A DNA stretch of 64,000 bases, from assembly GCF_013373365.1 (NCBI RefSeq), contig NZ_CP035925.1:1984001-2048000 (forward strand). Reading direction: 5' to 3'. The notes beneath the pieces are model-generated. The model worked only from the letters and a program-made list of their open reading frames with translations. It was not told the DNA's origin and did not search any database. Shown here piece by piece: positions 29,710 through 42,837 of this stretch; the first letter of the stretch is position 1; each line of letters starts with the position of its first letter. Both the position numbers and the translations under genes were made by a program. This DNA is from Lentibacillus sp. CBA3610. Its GTDB lineage: Bacteria; Bacillota; Bacilli; Bacillales; Amphibacillaceae.

Positions 29710-29796
29710 ACTGCTTCCTCCATTAAATCATTTATCTAACGAACGGAAGAGAGATCAACCATACCCTTTGTAATAGTGATCTCCCCTAACAAATGA

Positions 29797-32150
<2,354 letters not shown>

Positions 32151-32206
32151 ATTTAACACTCCTTTAACTGCAATATCAACCTTGCAAACAAGTAATGATG
32201 GTCGCT

Positions 32207-32269
32207 AAAAAAGACCCACACCGCAATAGATATACTTTTACCCGGGAAAGTACTATTGCAGCGTGGGTC
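32207..32269 (-). promoter_or_regulatory. GlpP-type antiterminator/terminator leader of glpF-glpK
   Basis: Minus strand GACCCAC-gc-TGCAATAG pairs with CTATTGC-ggt-GTGGGTC followed by TTTTTT, 55 bases before the glpF start. Confidence 0.8.
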
Positions 32270-32306
32270 TCCATGTCTCCACCACGTTCTTAACTTGTTG
32301 GAAACA

Positions 32307-32335
32307 ATTCTACCCCAAAATGTAAACGCTGTCAA
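32307..32335 (-). promoter_or_regulatory. SigA promoter of glpF with overlapping cre
   Basis: TTGACA, 17-bp spacer, TAGAAT on the minus strand. The cre TGTAAACGCTGTCA (32321-32334 on the plus strand) matches TGWAANCGNTNWCA at every position and covers the -35 and spacer, so CcpA with P-Ser-HPr or Crh should repress. Confidence 0.88.
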
Positions 32336-32369
32336 CAGTTGTTTACATTTTTTTATTTGTAGAAATTAT

Positions 32370-33581
32370 TTAGTTTCGCACCAATCCGTGCGGGTCAATG
32401 ACAAATTTCTTTGATGCCCCGCCATCAAATTGTTTATAGCCTTCAGGAGCCTCATCAAGTGAGATTAACGTGGCATTGACAGCCTTGGCAATATTAGCTC
32501 TCCACTAAAATCGCCTTCATCAAATCACGATGTATTTCATAACAGGCGTTTGTCCTGTCACAAACGTATGCGCTTTAGCAAAACCCAAGCCAAAGCGAAT
32601 TTCAGCGTGCCCTCTTGCGCAATCTTTATCTTCTGCACCTGGATCCCCTGTTACATACAGTCCAGGAATCCCTAATCGTCCTCCCGCTCGTGTTGCTCCC
32701 ATAATCGAGTTCAAAACAGCAGCAGGTGCTTCACCGGCGCCTTCACCATGACCGCTCGCCTCAAAGCCGACCGCATCGATGGCACAATCGACCTCAGGAA
32801 TTCCTAAAATTTGTTCAAGCTGTTCACCAAGATCATCATGGTCGCGTAAATTAACTGTTTCACATCCGAAACTTCTTGCCTGTGCTAAACGTTCTTCAAT
32901 CATGTCACCGACAATAACAACTGATGCCCCCAGGAGCTGAGCAGAATGAGCTGCTGCTAATCCTACCGGCCCGGCACCAGCGACATAAACCGTGAACCTG
33001 TTTTAACGCCTGCACTTACTGCACCATGGATATCCGGTTGGAAATATCCGAAAGCATCGTTAAATCAAGAATTTATCCATTGCCTGATCTTTATCAGGAA
33101 ATTTCAGCAACTGAAAATCTGCATATGGCACCATCACATATTCAGACTGGCCACCAACCCAGCCGCCCATGTCTACGTATCCATACGCTGACCCCGGACG
33201 ATCAGGATTCACATTTTCACAAATATGTGTATCCTGTCTCCTGCAGCTTGGACACCTGCCGCATGCAATGTTAAACGGGACTGATACCAAATCACCTTTT
33301 TTAATAAATTCGACATCACTGCCTGTTTCAACAACTTCCCCCGTAATTTCATGACCCAATACCAATCCGCTCGGTGCCGTTGTCCTGCCTCTGACCATAT
33401 GCTGATCACTGCCGCAAATGTTTGTTGTAACGACTTTCAGAATGACACCATGGTTACATTTTCTGCCGACATTCAGTGGGTTGACCCCCGGACCATCCCG
33501 CAAAATCAATTCCGGATAACTTGTATCCTGTACATCTACCTCGCCGGGACTGACATAGACTACCGCTTTGTTACCACCCAT
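32370..33581 (-). pseudogene. Second glutathione-independent formaldehyde dehydrogenase, decayed
   Basis: Closely resembles the intact fdhA at 4663-5880 along its whole length (GRKCNHGVILKVVTTNICGS; CGRCPSCRRQDTHICENVN; end KKFVIDPHGLV). It carries at least four small indels against it, near 32500-32535, 32605-32620, 32990-33005 and 33025-33075. The N-terminal half stays open to about 33060 and a middle piece at 32520-32903. Zinc ligands are preserved, so decay is probably recent. It was likely one unit with the acetyl-CoA-synthetase-like gene upstream. Confidence 0.88.
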
Positions 33582-33777
33582 ACCAACCACAACTTCCTTT
33601 AAATTTAATGTGTACATGTCTAAGCACCTATAATCTATGAAAAATATAATCAATCATGCTGGAAAGCTCTCGACAAGCAGGATATCGTTGATTATATTCC
33701 AATCACTAATGTCTAGGATACAATAAGCAACCTGCGCTTAGACTGATGGGAGTTTGCCAACAGTGTCTGAATTTGCC

Positions 33778-35713
33778 TCAAATACCATCAGGATTCTCAA
33801 GCCCGGTAACATCACTGGTTACACCTGCCATCGGATACATCTCTTTCAGCAACCGCCGCATAATCTTTCCACTCACCGTTTTTGGCATAGCCTCGACAAA
33901 CCAAACGAATTGCGGTCGGGCAAATTGACCGATGCTATCCACGAACCCGTTGCCTCAATTTGCTCCCGCAGATCATCTGCTGCAGCTGCTGATTCTCTCC
34001 CAACGTCGCAAATACAACCGGCACTTCACCTTTAATTTTATCCGGAATACCGATAACCGCTGTTTCAGATACGGCATCACTTTCCAAAATGGCATTTTCC
34101 ATCTCCATCGTACTCAGGCGATGCCCTGAAACATTAAAGGCATCATCCGAACGGCCAACAACCCAGAAATAGCCATCTTCGTCTTCCAAGGCAATGTCAC
34201 TGGCAAAATAAGCGCCTTCCACCTGGCTGAAGTATTTTTGGTAATAACGTTCAGGTTCTTTCCAAAGCGTGCGGCATAACATTGGAAACGGCTTGCGTAT
34301 GATCAAGTTCCCTAATGTACCCCTGGAAACCGGGTTGCCATCATCATCCACAATGTCCGCATCAATACCTAAAAATTGGATACCAGCCGATCCAGGTTTC
34401 ATCGGTGATAACCACGCTGCTCCTGATAAAGGACACCCTGCTGTTTCTGTCTGCCCCCACGTATTGTTCACACAAATTCGTTTTTCACCTAAAACATCAC
34501 GCGTCCAATGCCATGTTTCCGGATCAAACGGTTCACCGACCAGTGACACAACTTCGAGGCAGGAAAGGTCGTACTTCTCAAGTGCCCTTTCTCCAAGACT
34601 TCGAAGCATCCTTAAAGCCGTTGGTGCTGTAAATAATTTATTGATGCGATATTTTTCAATGATTTGATAAAAACGATCCTTTTCCGGGTAATCAGGGGCG
34701 CCTTCATAGACAACGGTTGTCACACCATTCGCCAATGAACCGGCAACACCCCATATGTGCATCGTCAACCAGCCGACATCTGCCGTGCACCAGAAGACAT
34801 CGTCAGGCTGATGAGCCATATGATATTTTGCATAAATATAATTTTGCACAACAAACGCTATAGCTGAATGAACGACACCCTTTGGTTTACCTGTCGTGCC
34901 GCTTGTATAAAACACAATTCCCGGTTCATTCGCCTCAACACAGGCAGGTTCGCAGTGGATACTCACTTTCTTCCGTTCCTCGTGCCACCATATGTCTCTC
35001 CCTTTTTGTATGGGTGGTTTGGTCTCCAGGCGATCAACGACAATCACACCATTAACAGCAGGGATTTCATTGATAACCTGGTCGACTTTTTCTTTTAATG
35101 GGAGTACTTTTCCCCGTCGAATACCAGCATCAGCCGTGACAATTACTTTCGGTTCAAAGCTTTCCAAACGATCTTTAAGAGACTGTTCGGAAAACCCGGA
35201 GAATATGGTGCTGTAAACAGCGCCCAAACGAAAACAAGCCAGGATCGCAATAAACGATTCGGCAAGATTAGGAAGATAGAGTGCAACTGGATCACCTTTG
35301 TTGACGCCCTGTGACTTGAGGATATTGGCAAATCGATTCACTTCAGCCAGCAGCATACGATAAGTATAAAATCGTGTCTCCCCGTCTTCACCTTCCCAGA
35401 TGAGTGCCGTTCGGTTGCCGGCACCATTTTCAATATGCCGGTCTAACAGGTTATAACAAGCATTACTGATGCCACCTTTAAAAAACGAAAAATCCGGCAA
35501 ACTACCACTTACCGTTTCCTGCCATGGCTCAAACCAGTGTAATTCTTGTGCAACCTCACTCCAAAAGGCTGCCGGATCTTCCTGTGACTTCCTTAACAAT
35601 GATTTGAAAGCTGTCTGACTTCCCAACGACGTCGATTGTTCTTTCGTTTGATCCGGATAAACGAGCTTACTGTTTTTAATCACTTCATGAATACCACCTG
35701 CATCTGTTGTCAA
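33778..35713 (-). pseudogene. Acetyl-CoA synthetase-like AMP-forming ligase, frameshifted near the C-terminus
   Basis: About 645 residues if corrected, full length for the acs family. TTG start at 35713 after AAGGAGGA. ATP motif YTSGTTGKPKGVVHS, WGQTETAG and YFWVVGRSDDAFNVSGHRLS are intact. Around 33990-33945 the frame is lost twice. The terminal domain then resumes as DSIGQFARPQFVWFVEAMPK and TVSGKIMRRLLKEMYP, including the acetylation/catalytic Lys, and ends at 33778. Without that Lys the truncated protein should not form acyl-CoA efficiently. Own promoter and perfect cre. Sits unusually between glpP and glpF. Confidence 0.85.
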
Positions 35714-35819
35714 GTAAATCTCCTCCTTGTATATTCTATTGATAATTGGATGAATTCGGAAATCCATGTATGTAATTTTCCGCCTGCGCAACACACATCA
35801 ATTACTTAATTTCCTGTAT

Positions 35820-35871
35820 TGTAAGCGCTATCATTTTAATATATTATAGTTCCTATAACAGAAAAATTCAA
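35820..35871 (-). promoter_or_regulatory. SigA promoter and cre of the acetyl-CoA-synthetase-like gene
   Basis: TTGAAT, 17-bp spacer, TATAAT on the minus strand (35871-35843). A perfect cre, TGTAAGCGCTATCA, at 35820-35833 is just downstream of the -10, where CcpA would block initiation or early elongation. Confidence 0.85.
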
Positions 35872-35886
35872 GAATTAATTATATTA

Positions 35887-36432
35887 TTAAATATCCCATA
35901 ACTCTGTGTTCGATGTTGAAACCGCGACTGCTCCGGCATCTAAAGCCGAAGAAACTTCTTCTTTATTCCTGACCAGGCCTCCTGCTATAACGGGGATTTT
36001 TGTCTGACTGTGAATATGCTCAATAATATCCGGAATAAGCCCGGGGAGCAGTTCAATACAATCCGGCTGAAAACGATCGATCAGCTTTAAATTATGGTCA
36101 ACCGCCATACTATCCAATAGAAACATGCGTTGAATCGCAAGCAGATCATGTTTTTTGGCAAGCTTAATAATATTGCCCCTGGTAGAAATAATGCCATCCG
36201 GTTTTATATGTCGAATGATATATTCCATCCCATACTCATCAGCTTTCAGTCCCTGAATTAAATCGAAGTGTACCAGGATTTGCTTATCAGCCTGTCTTGA
36301 ATACTTGATTAAACTTTTTAACTGAGCAAGGCGGGTTTCCAGGAAAACAATGGTCTGATGATCAGAGTCCAAAACCTTTTCGAAATCCTTCATCGTTTTG
36401 ATGGCTGGCAATATACCTGTTGGCAAATTCAT
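35887..36432 (-). CDS. glpP: Glycerol uptake operon antiterminator
   Basis: Protein of 181 residues, full length for GlpP: LPAIKTMKDFEKVLDSDHQT, HFDLIQGLKADEYGMEY, CIELLPGLIPDIIEHI and PVIAGGLVRNKEEV. It binds glycerol-3-phosphate and the leader RNA of glp genes. Two matching leaders are in the window (27563-27622, 32207-32269). In B. subtilis glpP lies next to glpF; here about 3.5 kb of foreign-looking sequence separates them. Confidence 0.94.
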   Translation of the reverse strand: MNLPTGILPAIKTMKDFEKVLDSDHQTIVFLETRLAQLKSLIKYSRQADKQILVHFDLIQGLKADEYGMEYIIRHIKPDGIISTRGNIIKLAKKHDLLAIQRMFLLDSMAVDHNLKLIDRFQPDCIELLPGLIPDIIEHIHSQTKIPVIAGGLVRNKEEVSSALDAGAVAVSTSNTELWDI

Positions 36433-36519
36433 ATGAGGACCTCCTTCATGAATGGTTTTCCATCCGCTTCTCCATATCTTCTTTCGTATAAATTACTTAC
36501 ATTAGATTGCCGTAGTGTT

Positions 36520-37015
36520 TTTAAAGATCTTTTCTCATTGCCGCAAAACCCATGAACTGCGACATAACTACTGGAAAGTCTTCCTTGCAGTCTACCTGGA
36601 CTGAGTGTTGGTTCGTCGCTGCGGAAAAATACTCGCTTTCCGCGGGGAACGCTTCAGCCTCCTCGCTCGCAAAGACCGCTCGCTGCGGGGTCTTCAGACT
36701 GTTCCTTTCCCGCAGGAGTCTCGCATTTTTCCGCAGCTTTGTGTTGTGTTCTGTCCAAGTGAGAGAAACCCCGTTAACTTTTTCGTGGTTTAAAACATCC
36801 AATATGCAGAACATCAATATCAGCGGAGGAAATACGCGGAGACTCCAGCGGGAGGATAGGCATAGGTGAGACCCCGCAGTGCGCCAGCGCGAGGAGGCTC
36901 ACCAGCCGCCCGCGGAAAGCGGAGCGTATTTCCGGAGCGATGTCATTGAACTCACATTTTTCACTGTGTCGCAGTTGTATCAACTAAGCAACTAGTTTTA
37001 AGAAAACAGCCTTTT
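36520..37015. mobile_element. GC-rich MITE-like dispersed element, copy 2
   Basis: Both ends carry AACTGCGACA in inverted orientation (36554 and 36965). Internal modules shared with copies 1 and 3 are CGCTTTCCGCGGGGAACGCT, GCGGGGTCTTCAGAC, CCCGCAGGAGTC, then GGAGGAAATACGCGGAGACT and GCGTATTTCCGGAGCGATG. No supported gene inside. Fills the gap upstream of glpP. Confidence 0.65.
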
Positions 37016-37024
37016 TAAAAAACA

Positions 37025-37053
37025 CAGTATCCACATTCTATAGCTGGATACTG
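37025..37053 (-). terminator. Terminator of the nicotinate phosphoribosyltransferase gene
   Basis: CAGTATCC pairs with GGATACTG; the minus strand continues TGTGTTTTTTAAAAA. Confidence 0.75.
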
Positions 37054-37123
37054 CGCGTGTAACAAATCCTGTTTAATGTTGTCACCGTTATTGATTTGAC
37101 ACAAGTCGGATCATTTAAGCACA

Positions 37124-38567
37124 CTACCCCATTGACCGCTCTTCAATCAAATCCTGTTTCATCTTCCACAAATCATAGCTCAAATCAACAAAATACGTCT
37201 GCGGGTTAAGCAGCCGCAGTGTTTCATGCCAAATAAAGGTGAGCTGTTTTTCATGATAGTCGTGAATCGCTTCAAGTGTCGGCAAATGATAAACCTGTTC
37301 GCCATTAATAAAAATGGGCTGCAGCAGTTCATAGGCTTCATAGTCACTCACATATTTGAATTTTTGCGGGAAAAACGGGTCGAACATTTTCAGTGGCTTG
37401 TCGTCCACTGTCTCATGTTCGAATGCAACATAATCACCTTCTGATTTATTCGTTTTACGGTTAATGATTCTGTATACTCTTTTCAGTCCGGGCGTGGTGA
37501 CTTTAGCTATATCATCGGACAGCTTAATGACCGGAAGCATTCCATCTTCCGAATCTTCCCTGGCCGTGAGCTTGTACACCCCGCCGAGTGATGGCTTTCT
37601 GGCACCGGTAATCAATTTCGTTCCGACACCCCATGATGTTATTTTGGCTCCTTGCAGTTTTAGATGCATGATGACCTCTTCGTCAAGATCATTTGATGTC
37701 CATAATCCCCACGTAATCCAAACCTGCTTCATCAAGCATTTGCCGGCCTTCAATCGACAGTCGGGCTAAGTCACCGCTGTCAAGACGGATAGCATTTAAT
37801 TTTTTACCTTGGGATTCGAGCATTTTTCCGGTTTTGATGGCATTAGGAATCCCTGATTTGAGCGTATCGTAAGTGTCAACCAAAAGTGTTGTCTGATCGG
37901 GTAAGGCCTTGGCAAAATTCCTGAATGCCTCTTCTTCTGTGTCGTGATCCTGAATCCAGGAGTGGGCATGAGTCCCCTTCGACGGAATATTAAAAAGCTT
38001 ACCGGCACGCATGTTGGATGTTGCGTGAAAACCGGCAATGTAAGCGGCACGAGCACCCCAAACAGCAGCATCTGCCTCCTGTGCCCGTCGTGAGCCGAAT
38101 TCCACCAGCGTATCACTATTGGCAACCTGTTTAATACGGCTTGCCTTTGTTGCAATCAGGCTCTGGTAATTCATGAAATTCAGAATGGCTGTTTCAATTA
38201 GCTGAGCTTCGAAAATACGCGCTTCAACACGGATGATGGGTTCATTCGGAAAAACAATTTCCCCTTCATTCATGGCATGTATATTTCCAGTAAAAGCAAA
38301 TCGCCTTAACTCGTCCAGAAATTCTTCTTCATAATTTTCTTCCTGCTGTCTTAAGTAAGTGATATCCTCTTCCGTAAAGTGCAGGTTGTTGATGTAATGA
38401 ACAATCCGCTCAAGCCCGGCAAAAACCGTATAGCCATTTTTAAAGGGATTCTTCCGGATATATGCGTCAAAAACGGCTTTTCGATTATGGGAGTTATTTT
38501 TCCAATGGGCATACATCATATTGATCTGGTATTTGTCCGTGTGCAGCGTTAAATTTTCGTACTCCAT
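37124..38567 (-). pseudogene. pncB: Nicotinate phosphoribosyltransferase with a single frameshift
   Basis: NAD-salvage enzyme making nicotinate mononucleotide; about 480 residues if corrected, normal for the family. Start ATG 38567 follows GGAGGA. LHTDKYQINMMYAHWKN, GSRRAQEADAAVWGARAAYI and LVDTYDTLKSG are intact. After IRLDSGDLARLSIEG and LDYVGIM the frame ends in a stop. Removing one base near 37698-37704 continues TSNDLDEEVIMHLKLQGAK and WGVGTKLITG. Every other part is well conserved, so this is either a very recent mutation or a base-calling error. Confidence 0.85.
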
Positions 38568-38674
38568 TTTTCTCCTCCATTTATGCATGTGACTTTAATG
38601 TTAATGTATATTTAATGTTAGTTAATAAAAGCCAAAATTTAAACCAATATACCAGTCGGAGCGGTTTTCTCCGC

Positions 38675-39193
38675 TTAACCCTTATCATCATTCATTCGCT
38701 TTTCCATCTCTTCCTTTGTATAAATCACTTGCATCGGGTTACCGCCGACAAACGCTCCGGTCGGGACATCCCGGTTGACAAGTGTCGCGGAGGAAATAAT
38801 TGCACCGTCACCTATTGTTACGCCGGGCAGGATTGTGGAATTAGCGCCAATCATCACATTATTGCCGATCACGACCTCACCAATCCGGTATTCTTTGATT
38901 AAATATTCATGCGCCAGAATGGTTGTATTATAGCCGATTACACTGTTTGATCCAACCGATATTTTTTCCGGAAACATAATATCCGGCATCACCATAAGTG
39001 CAAACGCCGTCTGTTCCCCGACTTTCATCCTTAGAAAAATTCGATAGAGCCAATTTTTCACACCCAAAAAAGGGGTGTAACGCCCCAATTGGATAAAAAT
39101 AAAATTTTTTACAACTTTCCAGAATGACACCGTTTTATAAATTTGCCATAACGAATTGGCCTGTTCGACAGGGTACCGATTGGTTTTTCGCAT
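38675..39193 (-). CDS. yvoF: Hexapeptide-repeat acyltransferase (YvoF-like)
   Basis: Protein of 172 residues with left-handed beta-helix repeats (VGSNSVIGYNTTILAHEYL; VVIGNNVMIGANSTILPGVT; IGDGAIISSATLVNRDVPTG), the trimeric acetyltransferase fold. A hydrophobic, basic N-terminus suggests membrane proximity. Four bases after ppaX, in the hprK-lgt-yvoD-ppaX-yvoF order of B. subtilis. Acceptor unknown. Confidence 0.85.
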   Translation of the reverse strand: MRKTNRYPVEQANSLWQIYKTVSFWKVVKNFIFIQLGRYTPFLGVKNWLYRIFLRMKVGEQTAFALMVMPDIMFPEKISVGSNSVIGYNTTILAHEYLIKEYRIGEVVIGNNVMIGANSTILPGVTIGDGAIISSATLVNRDVPTGAFVGGNPMQVIYTKEEMEKRMNDDKG

Positions 39194-39196
39194 ACA

Positions 39197-39832
39197 TTAC
39201 ACTCCTGTCACTTTCAAAAGATCCAGCATATCATCCAACATATATGTCGGCTTATACGTTATTAACTTCTCCCGGCCTTTCAGTGACCAGGCCACACCTG
39301 CTGTCTTAACACCTGCATTGTGACCTGCTTCAATATCGTGCGAATTATCACCAACCATTAATACAGACGATGCATCTGCTTCCAAAGAATTCATCGCTTT
39401 CATGATTGATTCGGGATGCGGTTTGGCATGAACAACGTCATCAAGTGTAACAATCGTTTCAAAATAATCAGCAAGTCCGGTAACCTTTAAGCCCATGTCA
39501 ACCGTCCCCTTCATTTTTGACGTAACGATACCGAGCTGAACATCCCGTCTCTTAAGCTCATCTAACGTTTCGGCAACATTGGGGAAGGCTTTAACATAAT
39601 CATCGTGATGCTCCTGATTATGTTTCCGGTACGTTTCAATCATCATATCCACTTGGCTGGAATTGAATTGCTGAAATGAGTCCCTTAATGGCGGACCGAT
39701 AAATTCAATCGCTTGCTCACGGGAAAGCTTTTTCCCATAATGGCTGAACGTATGCATAAAGGATTCGATAATCAGCTCATTCGTATCGATTAACGTGCCA
39801 TCAAGGTCAAAGAGTATGGTATGAATGTTCAT
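39197..39832 (-). CDS. ppaX: Pyrophosphatase PpaX (HAD family)
   Basis: HAD hydrolase of 211 residues: nucleophile FDLDGTLIDTNE (Asp8, Asp10), SKMKGTVDMGL (Lys region) and VGDNSHDIEAGHNAG. In B. subtilis PpaX hydrolyses the pyrophosphate released when HPr kinase dephosphorylates P-Ser-HPr, consistent with its place in the hprK operon. Start ATG 39832 lies inside the end of yvoD. Confidence 0.93.
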   Translation of the reverse strand: MNIHTILFDLDGTLIDTNELIIESFMHTFSHYGKKLSREQAIEFIGPPLRDSFQQFNSSQVDMMIETYRKHNQEHHDDYVKAFPNVAETLDELKRRDVQLGIVTSKMKGTVDMGLKVTGLADYFETIVTLDDVVHAKPHPESIMKAMNSLEADASSVLMVGDNSHDIEAGHNAGVKTAGVAWSLKGREKLITYKPTYMLDDMLDLLKVTGV

Positions 39833-40766
39833 GTGCAGGTTCCTTCCTTTTTCGATTTTCCACACGCTTCCAGACAAACGCCACAGTCATCGTCAGCAAA
39901 ATCGCCGTTACCAGACGGATGACCAATAATGGCCAGACAGGGATCCCCAATGGAATGAAAATCAGTGTATCTTCCACAACCGCATGACAGGAGACAAGGA
40001 ATATCAATGCCAAATACATATCCCGTCTGGAAACACCATCTTCTTTCACCGCCTGTATCATGAGTCCGGCACCATAGGCAAGGCCAATCGTCAGACCGGC
40101 CACAAGCGTCATGGATGTGTTCTTTTCCATCCCGAGCATCCTGGTAAATGGTCCAAGTTTATCGGATATTCGCGTGAGCCAGCCTTTTTCTCGGAAAAAT
40201 TGCATTGCGATCATCAAGGGAATAACAATTAAGGCTAATTGGATAATCGCTGCAAATGCTGTTTGGAGACCATGCAGAAAAATCTCCTCCCATCCGTTCA
40301 AAACAACGTCTGATGACGAGATAAACCCATATTGCGCTGCCTCTCCTCCGCCATTCCACATCAGGTTGATCACAATGGCAGAAAGCAAGGCCAGCGAAAT
40401 ACGAATACCGGAAATGAGCCACCAGCTGACACCCACTTTGGATGCAACAGCTGATTCAATGAACAAATTATGGGAAAAAGATAGCATGACTGCCAATATA
40501 AAAACTTCTTTTACCGTGAATTCAAATGATACAATCGCAGCAATCCCGGCATACAAATTCAAAGCATTCCCCAGTACGAGCGGCACGGCTGCCTCACCGG
40601 ATAATCCCAACAGCCCCATTAATGGCCTGATTTGATCAATAATCCAGGGCAGTACCGGCGTATATTGTAAAATTGTCACAATCAACGTAATCGGAAAAAT
40701 GATCTTTCCCAGTGACCATGCAACCTGAAGACCTTGCTGCAATCCCCGCTGTAAAATGCCAGTCAA
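39807..40766 (-). CDS. yvoD: Nucleoside-recognition-domain membrane protein (YvoD-like)
   Basis: Membrane protein of 319 residues with two gate-type halves (GLSGEAAVPLVLGNALNLYAG; GMEKNTSMTLVAGLTIGLAYG). Likely TTG start at 40766 after GTGGGGG. Its transported or sensed ligand is unknown. Overlaps ppaX by 26 bp, indicating a coupled operon. Confidence 0.85.
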   Translation of the reverse strand: MTGILQRGLQQGLQVAWSLGKIIFPITLIVTILQYTPVLPWIIDQIRPLMGLLGLSGEAAVPLVLGNALNLYAGIAAIVSFEFTVKEVFILAVMLSFSHNLFIESAVASKVGVSWWLISGIRISLALLSAIVINLMWNGGGEAAQYGFISSSDVVLNGWEEIFLHGLQTAFAAIIQLALIVIPLMIAMQFFREKGWLTRISDKLGPFTRMLGMEKNTSMTLVAGLTIGLAYGAGLMIQAVKEDGVSRRDMYLALIFLVSCHAVVEDTLIFIPLGIPVWPLLVIRLVTAILLTMTVAFVWKRVENRKRKEPAHEHSYHTL

Positions 40767-40788
40767 TTACGCGTCCCCCACTTCTTTT

Positions 40789-41640
40789 TTACTTCTTTTT
40801 ATTATTCTTTTTCACCTTTTTGCCATCATAATGTTTATCAGCTATGCCTTTTTTGCGACGGTACCAGATTAAAGCAGCCACAGCCAAAATAATCACAACG
40901 GAAATGAGCTGGGCCATCCGTAAGTCGGTACCCCACACATACAAGCTGTCCGTTCGCATGCCTTCGATAAAGAACCGACCGGCGGAGTAGGCCATCAGAT
41001 AACTCAGGAACACTTCACCGCGCAATGGGTTCCGACGGCGCAATATCAGCAGGAGTATAAACACCAATATGTTCCAGACTGATTCATATAAAAACGTCGG
41101 ATGATGCATGACACCATCAATGCACATCTGATTCATAATGAAATCAGGCAAATATGTATGAAAGCTGTTATACGTTGCTTCCGAAATCGGCCCGCCATAT
41201 GCTTCCTGGTTCATAAAATTGCCCCAGCGTCCGATTGCCTGCCCCAGAATCAGGCTTGGCGCCGCAATATCTGCCAACTGCCAGAATGACACTTTTTTGA
41301 CGCGGGCAAAAATCAGCGCTGTCAAAACCGCCCCTATTAACGCACCATGAATGGCAATACCGCCCTCCCATATGGCAAACACTTGCCACCATGGTCCATT
41401 AACATAGCGGTCCCATTCAAAAATAACATAATATAGACGTGCGAATATGATCGCAACTGGAATCGCAAAAACAACCAGATCGATCATCAAGTCTTTTTGC
41501 AGATCTAACCGATCGGATTCCTTTGTCGCTATGTACAGTCCTAAAAAAGCACCAAGAGCAATGATCACACCGTACCAGTATATTGTCAGTGGACCAATGT
41601 CTAAAAAAACAGGATCTAATGCAGGTGCGCTGCAACTCAA
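40789..41640 (-). CDS. lgt: Prolipoprotein diacylglyceryl transferase
   Basis: Seven-helix membrane enzyme of about 283 residues that attaches diacylglycerol to the lipobox Cys. [30 protein letters not shown] and the signature [17 protein letters not shown] are present; the tail is Lys-rich. TTG at 41640 is the better-spaced start behind AGGGGTGA; GTG at 41649 is in frame too. It would serve the lipoproteins in this window (NirK, peptide-binding protein). Confidence 0.95.
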   Translation of the reverse strand: MSCSAPALDPVFLDIGPLTIYWYGVIIALGAFLGLYIATKESDRLDLQKDLMIDLVVFAIPVAIIFARLYYVIFEWDRYVNGPWWQVFAIWEGGIAIHGALIGAVLTALIFARVKKVSFWQLADIAAPSLILGQAIGRWGNFMNQEAYGGPISEATYNSFHTYLPDFIMNQMCIDGVMHHPTFLYESVWNILVFILLLILRRRNPLRGEVFLSYLMAYSAGRFFIEGMRTDSLYVWGTDLRMAQLISVVIILAVAALIWYRRKKGIADKHYDGKKVKKNNKKK

Positions 41641-41651
41641 TTCAATCACCC

Positions 41652-42584
41652 CTAGTCTGTTTCATTTCCCTGATCTATCATGTCAGTCAAACGCTCGGAA
41701 AACTCCTCGGCGGCATTCACACCCATCCGTTTCAAGCGAAAGTTCATCGCTGCAACTTCAATAATAACGGCCAGATTTCGTCCGGGACGAACCGGGATCG
41801 TTGCTTTCGGAAGGTTGACATCCATGACTTTCATCGTTTCTTCATCCAAACCAAGACGGTCATACTGCTTCTTCTCATCCCATAATTCCAAGTTAATGAT
41901 CAACGATATTTTTTTATGACTCCTGACCGCACCGGCGCCAAAGAGTGTCATGACATTAATAATGCCCAGACCGCGGATTTCCAGCAAGTGCTCGATCAAT
42001 GGCGGCGAATTTCCAATCAGCCTGTCATAATCTTCCTGCCGAATTTCCACACTGTCATCCGCAATCAGACGGTGTCCCCGTTTTACCAATTCTAATGCTG
42101 ATTCACTTTTACCGACACCACTCTGGCCGGTCAGTAGTACGCCAACACCGTAAATATCAACTAAAACACCATGAATGGCAGTAAATGGAGCAAATTTTGC
42201 TTCCAGATAGTTTGTCAGCCGGCTGATGACGCGGGTTGTTTGTCGTGGTGAATGTAATATCGGGACACCTGCCTTATCAGCCGTTTCAAGCATAACATCG
42301 GGGATATCCATCCCGCGTGAAATGACGATGACTGGCGTGATATCGGTGCAAAGCTGCTCCATGCGGCTTCTTTTAGCTTCATCCGATAAATCAAGAAAAT
42401 AGGCCATTTCAGTTTTTCCGATTAATTGCAGACGTTCTCTCGGGTAGTAATCAAAATATCCGGTCATTTCAATACCCGGGCGATGCACATCACTCGACGT
42501 AATTTCCCGATGGACGCCATCCGCTCCTGCAACAAGAGTCAGATTGAAATTATCCAGCAAGTCTTGCGTTCGCACTTTGGCCAT
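41652..42584 (-). CDS. hprK: HPr kinase/phosphorylase
   Basis: Bifunctional sensor enzyme of 310 residues that phosphorylates Ser46 of HPr and Crh. Walker A GQSGVGKS at 153-160, [14 protein letters not shown] before it, and signature [19 protein letters not shown] after it. It links glycolytic state to CcpA repression; its partner crh and perfect cre sites are in the same window. First gene of the hprK-lgt-yvoD-ppaX-yvoF operon. Confidence 0.97.
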   Translation of the reverse strand: MAKVRTQDLLDNFNLTLVAGADGVHREITSSDVHRPGIEMTGYFDYYPRERLQLIGKTEMAYFLDLSDEAKRSRMEQLCTDITPVIVISRGMDIPDVMLETADKAGVPILHSPRQTTRVISRLTNYLEAKFAPFTAIHGVLVDIYGVGVLLTGQSGVGKSESALELVKRGHRLIADDSVEIRQEDYDRLIGNSPPLIEHLLEIRGLGIINVMTLFGAGAVRSHKKISLIINLELWDEKKQYDRLGLDEETMKVMDVNLPKATIPVRPGRNLAVIIEVAAMNFRLKRMGVNAAEEFSERLTDMIDQGNETD

Positions 42585-42673
42585 TATCAGAAACCTCCAA
42601 TTTCCCTGTGTACAACTGATTTACATTGTAGCATATTTTAACAGTATCGAATATTATCTTTGACTGACAAACT

Positions 42674-42777
42674 AAGAAAAAACGCTGACGCGTCTTTTCA
42701 GATGCCAGAGGTCGGAGGTCGGATTGGCAGAAATCGGCGAGTTAGCCGATTTCAGGATTGAAAACGTCATCCGAAAT
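42674..42777. repeat. ~105-bp hairpin-rich dispersed repeat, copy A
   Basis: AAGAAAAAACGCTGACGCGT, then GCCAGAGGTCGGAGGTCGG, GAAATCGGC ... GCCGATTTC and GATTGAAAACGTC. Nearly the same order and sequence occur at 58791-58893. The first part is a small AAAAACGC/GCGTTTTT hairpin, the third a second hairpin. Confidence 0.8.
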
Positions 42778-42802
42778 TTATATTTTCTTACATCAAGAAA
42801 AA

Positions 42803-42825
42803 ATCGCAGGAATGACACCTGCGAT
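42803..42825 (-). terminator. yvlC-yvlD terminator
   Basis: ATCGCAGG pairs with CCTGCGAT, followed on the minus strand by TTTTTTC. Confidence 0.8.
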
Positions 42826-42837
42826 AGTCCGGGCTTA

